A stretch of DNA of 21,223 nucleotides, from the NCBI GenBank assembly GCA_014730285.1, contig WJIM01000159.1:1-21223 (forward strand), read 5' to 3'. The stretch comes from Candidatus Zixiibacteriota bacterium (GTDB lineage: Bacteria; Zixibacteria; MSB-5A5; JAABVY01). Below, piece after piece: positions 15,860 through 21,223 of this stretch (the first letter of the stretch is position 1; each line of letters opens with the position of its first letter). Both the position numbers and the translations under genes were made by a program. The notes beneath the pieces are model-generated. The model saw only the letters and a program-made list of their open reading frames with translations. It was not told where the DNA came from and did not search any database.

Positions 15860-15882
15860 CTCTTTTTATGCTGTTTTGTCAA
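15854..15882 (-). promoter_or_regulatory. Promoter of the minus-strand glycosidase operon (P2)
   Basis: Read on the minus strand, TTGACA (15882-15877) is followed after exactly 17 bases by TACTTT (15859-15854), which is also the first arm of O2. The predicted start is near 15847, giving a leader of about 100 bases to ATG at 15744. The -35, spacing, -10 and operator match P1 although the 17-base spacers differ in sequence, so the match is functional and not a simple duplication. Confidence 0.75.
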
Positions 15883-16049
15883 GGTAATTCGACCAAACAG
15901 CCCAAAAACTATATGAAGACAGATCAATCAAATTCTAAACTTTCCAAGATTATTTATATACCAAGAATTGCATCCTATAGCAAATTACAATTCGAATCAT
16001 TCGATAGCATGCAAATAACTCTCAATGGAAAAAAGAATTCCCAGTCTGC

Positions 16050-16079
16050 AAAACATTCTTTCAAAAATAGGAATGTTTT
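16050..16079. promoter_or_regulatory. Different inverted repeat at the dockerin-GH16 promoter
   Basis: AAAACATTC (16050-16058) and GAATGTTTT (16071-16079) are perfect 9-bp arms around a 12-base spacer. They overlap the predicted -35 and spacer of P3. The sequence is unrelated to O1/O2, so a second regulator is suggested. Confidence 0.5.
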
Positions 16080-16087
16080 CGTATAAT
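16059..16087 (+). promoter_or_regulatory. Promoter P3 of the dockerin GH16-like gene
   Basis: A perfect -10 TATAAT (16082-16087) lies 17 bases after TTTCAA (16059-16064), a weak -35. Transcription would start near 16094, giving a leader of about 33 bases with no clear SD. Confidence 0.55.
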
Positions 16088-16126
16088 ACAGAGTCAACCT
16101 TTACTACCTGATGAATAATTTTGCGT

Positions 16127-17440
16127 ATGAACTTACATAAAAATGCTGCTGCAGTGATTCTGTTTTTATTGCTTATTATTCCTATATTACAATCGGCGCA
16201 AAACAGTCAATTATCGCATGCCCGCAATACGGCAATCGGTGCTGATATATCCTCTACCTATGCCGGCAACAATGAGAATGCATATGCCTGTGATTATGTC
16301 TGCGGCGATGCCAACGGCGACGGCAGCGTTAATGTATCCGATGCCGTATATATAATCAATTACGTTTTTATCGGAGGTGATATCCCGTTTCCGATTGAAG
16401 CGGGAGATGCAAATGGTGATGGAAGTTGTAATGTCAGTGACGCCGTTTTCATTATAAATCATGTTTTTATAGGAGGACCTGCTCCGGTAGCCTGCCCGTA
16501 TTTGATAAATATCGTAAACCTGCAGCAGGGTGACAATACAGTCCACGGCACGGCAAACATTTTGGATACAGCATTATATCGGGTTGTCCTGTGGGCCAAA
16601 ACCGACCGCTGGTATGTGCAGCCTTCAGTCGCAAATCCATATACTTTTGTCCAAGGTGATGGTACCTGGTCGAATTCCACCTATCCATGGGACCGCATGG
16701 TAGCGTTGCTTGTTGATTTAAGCTATGTACCGGGATCAACGCGGGACTATCATCCCTCTATGGATCCGGGAGTGGTATGCTGGGATGAGTACCCGGATAA
16801 ATCGATTAAATATTTCAACTGGAGCAACTACCGCTGGCGAATCAAGAAAGGTGATTTATTGGGACCCGGACCGAACTATTTTTCCGATGATACTGTCAAT
16901 GTTTGGATTGACCAAGATAAGCGACTGCATTTGAAGATTGATTATCGCGACGATATATGGTATTGCTCTGAAGTGGTTCTTGATCATTCACTGGGCTATG
17001 GGCTCTACACATTCAAGGTTGATTCCAGGGTTGACAATCTCGATTACAACACGATCTTCGCAGGTTTTATTTATGAAACAATTAATGAGGAATTCGATAT
17101 AGAGTTTTCGCAGCGATTGGCAGCCCCCTTCAACGCTCTATATGTTGCTCAACCATGGTATACGCCAGGAAATATAGAATTTTTTAATATGCCGAATAGC
17201 AGTCAAACCTCCCACTCTTTCGAATGGCGGTCCGATCGCATTATTTGCAACAGCTGGAATGGCCATTCCGACACACCGACAGGGTCAACATTGATTCACA
17301 CGTGGACCTACACCGGGGAGGATATTCCGATACCCGGTGGTGAAAGAATGATATTTAACCTCTACCTCTTTGGTGGTGAAGTGCCCGTTCAGGGATTAGA
17401 AGATGAAGCGATCATTACCTCATTCCAATATACTGAATAA
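16127..17440 (+). CDS. Secreted dockerin protein with a divergent GH16-like domain
   Basis: 437 residues from ATG at 16127. An in-frame TTG at 16121 is possible, and neither start has a good SD. A signal peptide (about 5-25) is followed by two dockerin repeats (58-123: GDANGDGSVNVSDAVYIINY, then GDANGDGSCNVSDAVFIINH, each followed by VFIGG). Residues about 125-215 (VVLWAKTDRWYVQP, YPWDRMVALLVD) form an accessory domain of a type I associate with GH16 proteins. Residues about 225-437 read as a GH16 jelly roll: an early WRIKKG strand, LHLKIDY, YGLYTFKVDSRVDN, then EEFDIEFSQ, whose Glu322-Phe-Asp324-Ile-Glu326 has the catalytic ExDxE (licheninase-like) spacing. Overall similarity to GH16 is remote, so it may be an active glucanase or a binding domain. 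It is divergent from the glycosidase-barrel operon. Confidence 0.65.
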   Translation: MNLHKNAAAVILFLLLIIPILQSAQNSQLSHARNTAIGADISSTYAGNNENAYACDYVCGDANGDGSVNVSDAVYIINYVFIGGDIPFPIEAGDANGDGSCNVSDAVFIINHVFIGGPAPVACPYLINIVNLQQGDNTVHGTANILDTALYRVVLWAKTDRWYVQPSVANPYTFVQGDGTWSNSTYPWDRMVALLVDLSYVPGSTRDYHPSMDPGVVCWDEYPDKSIKYFNWSNYRWRIKKGDLLGPGPNYFSDDTVNVWIDQDKRLHLKIDYRDDIWYCSEVVLDHSLGYGLYTFKVDSRVDNLDYNTIFAGFIYETINEEFDIEFSQRLAAPFNALYVAQPWYTPGNIEFFNMPNSSQTSHSFEWRSDRIICNSWNGHSDTPTGSTLIHTWTYTGEDIPIPGGERMIFNLYLFGGEVPVQGLEDEAIITSFQYTE

Positions 17441-17646
17441 TAACTGGAAGGATTCTTCAGAAACTGTCTTACTCCTGCCCATATAGAAATTTATCCTCTG
17501 GAATATTAATTTAGTAAAGGAGTTCGCGCAGAAATATGTGTGATAGCAATATCATTTTAAATAATTATTGACAAGAGACTGCAGAGATAGCTTTCTTTTG
17601 CGAGGTCATATAATTTTGAGCCTAACTCCGATGGAGGTAGTATTTG

Positions 17647-18597
17647 ATGAATTACAGAAGAGTTGGTAAGGCCGGATTGAAGATATCGGAGATAGGTCTG
17701 GGGTCCTGGCTCACCTACGGCGGATCGGTTGACACAAAACAATCTGAATATATCATTCAGGAAGCTGTTGACTGCGGGGTAAACTTTCTCGACCTGGCAG
17801 ATGTTTATTCTCATGGAAAAGCGGAAGAGGTTGTCGGACGAGCGATCAAAGACCATCTCAGGTCGGATCTTGTTATCTCGAGCAAACTCTTCTGGCCAAT
17901 GTCGGAAAATATCAACGATCGCGGTCTCAGCCGTAAACATATCATGGAGTCAGTCGAAAAATCCCTCAAACGCATCGGCACCGACTATCTCGATATCTAT
18001 TTCTGTCATAGATTCGATCCGGAGACTGAAGTCGAGGAAACGGTGCGAGCTATGGATGACCTGATCCGTCAGGGAAAGATTCTCTACTGGGGCACTTCCG
18101 ACTGGTCCGCAGCCCAAATCGAAAGGGCTGTCGGTGAAGCTCATTTTTATAAGACCTATCCCCCGATTGTCGAACAGCCGGGCTACAACATGCTCGCCAG
18201 GCACATTGAACCCGAGATACTCCCGATTTGTGCTCGGAATGGAATGGGACTAACTGTCTATTCGCCATTGGCACAGGGGCTTTTAACGGGTAAATACAAC
18301 GATGCTACGCCGTCGGACAGTAGAGGCGCCACCACCTCGTGGCTTGAGCACTCCCTGACCGAGGCTAACCTCGAAAAAACAAGAAAACTTTCAGACTTGG
18401 CACGATCACTTGATATTACATTATCGCAACTTGCTTTGGCATGGGTTTTGAATCATACTGAAGTGAGTTCAGCTATCATTGGAGCCACCAGCATAGATCA
18501 CGTAAAAGAAAACAGCGCAGCGGTAGATATTGAACTGCCGTCGGAAACGCTTGAGACGATAGAGAATATTATTGATAATGATCCCGATGAAAGGTAG
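17647..18597 (+). CDS. Aldo/keto reductase (Kv-beta-subunit-like AKR)
   Basis: 316 residues. ATG at 17647 is 9 bases after GGAGG (17633-17637); the adjacent TTG at 17644 could add one residue. The NADPH-dependent reductase barrel is complete, with the catalytic tetrad visible as Asp49 (FLDLADVY), Tyr54, Lys80 (VISSKLFW) and His121 (IYFCHRFDP). The cofactor end has SSAIIGATSIDHVKEN, as in Kv-beta/YghZ-type AKRs. It is cytoplasmic. The substrate is unknown; it could reduce an aldehyde or a keto-sugar made during glycan breakdown. It sits 90 bases before the phosphorylase gene with no terminator between, so they are probably cotranscribed. Confidence 0.88.
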   Translation: MNYRRVGKAGLKISEIGLGSWLTYGGSVDTKQSEYIIQEAVDCGVNFLDLADVYSHGKAEEVVGRAIKDHLRSDLVISSKLFWPMSENINDRGLSRKHIMESVEKSLKRIGTDYLDIYFCHRFDPETEVEETVRAMDDLIRQGKILYWGTSDWSAAQIERAVGEAHFYKTYPPIVEQPGYNMLARHIEPEILPICARNGMGLTVYSPLAQGLLTGKYNDATPSDSRGATTSWLEHSLTEANLEKTRKLSDLARSLDITLSQLALAWVLNHTEVSSAIIGATSIDHVKENSAAVDIELPSETLETIENIIDNDPDER

Positions 18598-18687
18598 TGC
18601 CTGAATTATTTATTTGAATAGATTAAAGTTTGTGACATTGTCCAGCAATCAATCATTTGTTTGAACGATAAGCGAAAAGGCAAAAGG

Positions 18688-21223
18688 ATGAAGGATACAG
18701 AAACAAATAATTCAAAATACAGCTTAAATGAAACCGGTGAGTTTATAATCGAGGATTATAATTCCGCTAAACCGTTTGCCAGTTTTTTTCCCGGCATTGC
18801 CGGTATAGACGGAATACCCATGTGGGTTTTTTATGTGAATCGGGGTCAGTGCATCAGCGGCATGGGGATACAGGATAAAGATCATTCCATCATGGAATTC
18901 CTGCCTGCCAATCGGGCCTATAATCTCGCCAGCAGTCACGGATTCAGAACATTTGTAAAACTGCACGATAATTCCCCGGTTAATTTTTATGAGCCTTTTC
19001 AGAATCATTATCGGGACAACCAGCTGAACAAGACCCAGAGAATGATCATCGCCCCATCCAGTCTGAAACTTGAAGAACTGAATCATTCCCTGAACCTAAA
19101 ATTTGCGGTTGAATACTTTACGGTGCCCCAGGATAAATATGCGGGTCTGATCAGAACTCTGAGCATTTACAATTTGGGATCGGATACTGTCAATCTTGAA
19201 GGTCTTGACGGCTTACCCGTGATTGTACCGTACGGTATAGATAATTATTGCCTGAAAAATATGAGACGAACGATTGAGGCCTTCGTGGAAGTATGTAACT
19301 ATGACAATCGCGTGCCCTTTTTTAAGTCGAAAGTGGAGCCGGCTGACCGGCCCGATGTCTTGAGAATTGCCCGTGGTAATTTTTATCTCGGTTTCGAGAA
19401 AAAGGACTCCGGAGAAAATTTGATTATCCCGATTGTCGACCCGAATAGAATTTTCGGATCTCGAACCGATTTCGCATATCCCGAAAGGTTTATAGAAACA
19501 TCGCTTGATGATTTAGTCAAAGATCAAATACTGGCCAATCAGCTTCCCTGCGCCATGGGAGTATTCACGGCTTCGATTCCCCCGGGAGAATGTTATGTAT
19601 ACTCGTCGATCATCGGACACGGATCATCACATGATGCGCTAAATGAAATGGTTTCTGATATTGCCAAAGAGGAATATGTGGAATCGAAGGCAGATGAAAA
19701 TCGGGATTTGATAGACATATTAATCCAAAATAATTTGATCTGCTCCAGTGAGCCGGGTTTGGATTATTATGTCAGACAGAATTTCCTCGATAATTCCATG
19801 AGAGGCGGATTCCCCTTTACCTTGAATGCAGGTAACAGTCGTGATACTATCTATCTTTATTCCCGCAAGCACGGTGATATGGAACGTGACTATAATGATT
19901 TTAGCCTCACGCCGACCCAATACTCTCAGGGAAATGGGAATTTTCGAGATATTAACCAAAACCGCCGCTCTGATTTATTTTTTAATCCTGATCTCGATAG
20001 AAAAAATGTCAGCTACTTCTATAACCTGATCCAATTGGATGGTTTTAATCCACTGGTTTTGAAAGAGATTTACTTTAAGGTGAATGACCCGGATAAACTG
20101 CATGCGGTTTTGAAGAAATTCATAGCCTCCGAACATTTACAAACAGTATTGTCTTATGCGAACGACGCTTTTACCCCGGGTGAACTATTGGCTTTTCTCG
20201 ACGAAAATGGCATTGCTCTTAATGTCGAGTCGGATAGATTTATTGCAGAGATTATCGATCTCTGCCGCAGGATATCTGACATCGACTATGGAGAAAGCTA
20301 TTGGATCGATCATTGGGCTTATAATCTGGATCTGCTGGAAAATTACCTGGCCGTTTATCCGGATAGAGCTCTGAATCTAATGTTTGAGGATAAGACTATC
20401 TCATTTTATGATAATCCAAATACAGTGCAGCCGCGTGATGAAAAATATGTTCTCTGGAATGGCAAAGCGATGCAGCTCGGAGCGGTGCTTTTTGATGAAG
20501 AAAAGGCGGATTTAATAGAGAAGCGAAAATCCAATCCTAATCAGGTTCGGACCAAATATGGTAAAGGTGATGTATATTACACAACCCTGTTTAATAAGAT
20601 ACTAAGTTTGATAGTCAATAAACTGTCTTCATTAGATCCCGAAGGTGTAGGTGTTGAAATGGAAGCCGGAAAACCGGGCTGGTATGATGCTCTCAACGGC
20701 CTTCCAGGGCTTTTCGGTTCAAGTATCTGCGAAACGCTGGAAATTAAGCGAAATATATCATTTCTTTTGGAGACTATAGATACATATCATATCAATGACA
20801 ATCAGACGTTGGTTTTCGAGGAATTAAAGGAATTCATGGATGAGTTGCGCAGTCTTCTTGACCGATCTCCAACACCATTTGAATTTTGGGAAGCTGCTTC
20901 GATGGCCAGGGAACTATATCGTAAGAAGACACGCATGGGAATAAGCGGAAAAGAGATTGCAATTGAAATGAGTGAGATCAGAGGCTTCTTCGAAGCTGCC
21001 TTGGATAAGCTAAATGAAGGTATCGATAAAGCTCGGGATGATGGAAGCAATACAATATTCACGTATTTTCGCTATGAGGTAACAGATTACAAAGAGCTGG
21101 AAATTAATGACACGCAGGGTGAGAAGAAGCGAAAACTTAACGTTGACCGGCTGCCATGCATCAAACCTTTGAAATTCAGGCGAATCCCGCTGCCCCTCTT
21201 TCTGGAAGGCCCTGTGCACTATC
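18688..21223 (+). CDS. Large glycoside phosphorylase, clan GH-Q (GH161/GH149/GH94-like), 3' end missing
   Basis: 845 residues are present and the frame is open at the window end. ATG follows GAAAAGG at 7 bases. No signal peptide, so cytoplasmic. The N-terminal beta-sandwich has SFFPGIAGIDGIPMWVFYVN (32-51) and SIMEFLPANRAYNL. The alpha/alpha-barrel part carries GKPGWYDALNGLPGLFGSS (661-679), in which Asp667 occupies the place of the GH94 general acid, and the last residues LPLFLEGPVH match a motif of the long phosphorylases I associate with GH161/GH149. Those families phosphorolyse beta-1,3-oligoglucans to glucose 1-phosphate. GH94 cellobiose-type activity is the alternative, but the protein already exceeds the usual GH94 length of about 800 residues. 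With GH16, GH3 and a GPH importer nearby, beta-1,3-glucan is the best guess for substrate. Confidence 0.78.
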   Translation, partial: MKDTETNNSKYSLNETGEFIIEDYNSAKPFASFFPGIAGIDGIPMWVFYVNRGQCISGMGIQDKDHSIMEFLPANRAYNLASSHGFRTFVKLHDNSPVNFYEPFQNHYRDNQLNKTQRMIIAPSSLKLEELNHSLNLKFAVEYFTVPQDKYAGLIRTLSIYNLGSDTVNLEGLDGLPVIVPYGIDNYCLKNMRRTIEAFVEVCNYDNRVPFFKSKVEPADRPDVLRIARGNFYLGFEKKDSGENLIIPIVDPNRIFGSRTDFAYPERFIETSLDDLVKDQILANQLPCAMGVFTASIPPGECYVYSSIIGHGSSHDALNEMVSDIAKEEYVESKADENRDLIDILIQNNLICSSEPGLDYYVRQNFLDNSMRGGFPFTLNAGNSRDTIYLYSRKHGDMERDYNDFSLTPTQYSQGNGNFRDINQNRRSDLFFNPDLDRKNVSYFYNLIQLDGFNPLVLKEIYFKVNDPDKLHAVLKKFIASEHLQTVLSYANDAFTPGELLAFLDENGIALNVESDRFIAEIIDLCRRISDIDYGESYWIDHWAYNLDLLENYLAVYPDRALNLMFEDKTISFYDNPNTVQPRDEKYVLWNGKAMQLGAVLFDEEKADLIEKRKSNPNQVRTKYGKGDVYYTTLFNKILSLIVNKLSSLDPEGVGVEMEAGKPGWYDALNGLPGLFGSSICETLEIKRNISFLLETIDTYHINDNQTLVFEELKEFMDELRSLLDRSPTPFEFWEAASMARELYRKKTRMGISGKEIAIEMSEIRGFFEAALDKLNEGIDKARDDGSNTIFTYFRYEVTDYKELEINDTQGEKKRKLNVDRLPCIKPLKFRRIPLPLFLEGPVHY

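Noticed and set aside
17568..17614. TTGACA (17568-17573) and TATAAT (17609-17614) as a promoter for the aldo/keto reductase
   Set aside because: The two boxes are 35 bases apart, and neither has a suitable partner at 16-18 bases. A promoter probably exists in this gap but I cannot place it.
1..21223. CRISPR array, insertion sequence or phage genes
   Set aside because: No regularly spaced short repeats with unique spacers, no transposase and no integrase or structural phage gene could be recognised. Mobility is suggested only by the tRNA fragments and repeats at the left end.

Overview
The window looks like chromosomal DNA of an uncultivated, Gram-negative-type bacterium of the FCB group. Candidatus Zixibacteria is the best guess. 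The reasons are paired dockerin type I repeats of the form GDANGDGSVNVSDAVYIIN followed by YVFIGG, a C-terminal tail of the FlgD/type IX-sorting kind at the left edge, lipoproteins beginning Cys-Asp-Ser, and a moderate GC content with SD-led genes. This assignment comes from motif recall, not a search.

Layout. Positions 1-1345 hold almost no protein-coding sequence. They contain the tail of an exported protein, two hairpin terminators, and two 3' fragments of tRNA genes: a 3' half of tRNA-Glu(CTC) and a shorter Gln-like end. Helically spaced direct repeats lie around the first fragment. Together this reads as an integration hotspot or island edge. From 1346 to 10345 runs a plus-strand cluster: a promoter with an overlapping palindrome, a modular CBM-like lipoprotein, its dockerin-bearing paralogue, a ROK regulator, a GH16 laminarinase-type lipoprotein and a GPH-family sugar symporter, closed by a bidirectional terminator. 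On the minus strand, 15882 down to 10364, a second operon has the same promoter/operator design. It encodes a secreted clan GH-A glycosidase fused to a long, probably outer-membrane beta-barrel region, followed by a GH3 beta-glucosidase. Divergent from it is a dockerin protein with a remote GH16-like domain, which has its own promoter with a different inverted repeat. An aldo/keto reductase and a large clan GH-Q phosphorylase (GH161/GH149/GH94-like, cut by the window end) follow.

Together the genes describe a dedicated beta-glucan locus, most likely for beta-1,3-glucan (laminarin/curdlan type). Surface modules would bind the polymer and GH16 enzymes would cut it. The glycosidase-barrel fusion may act at the outer membrane, and the GPH symporter would import oligosaccharides. 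GH3 and the phosphorylase, neither with a signal peptide, would finish them in the cytoplasm. The ROK protein is the obvious reader of the palindrome shared by the two operons. No SusC/SusD pair is visible. The main novelty candidates are the glycosidase-barrel fusion in a SusCD-free locus, the duplicated promoter/operator unit and the tRNA-derived hotspot.
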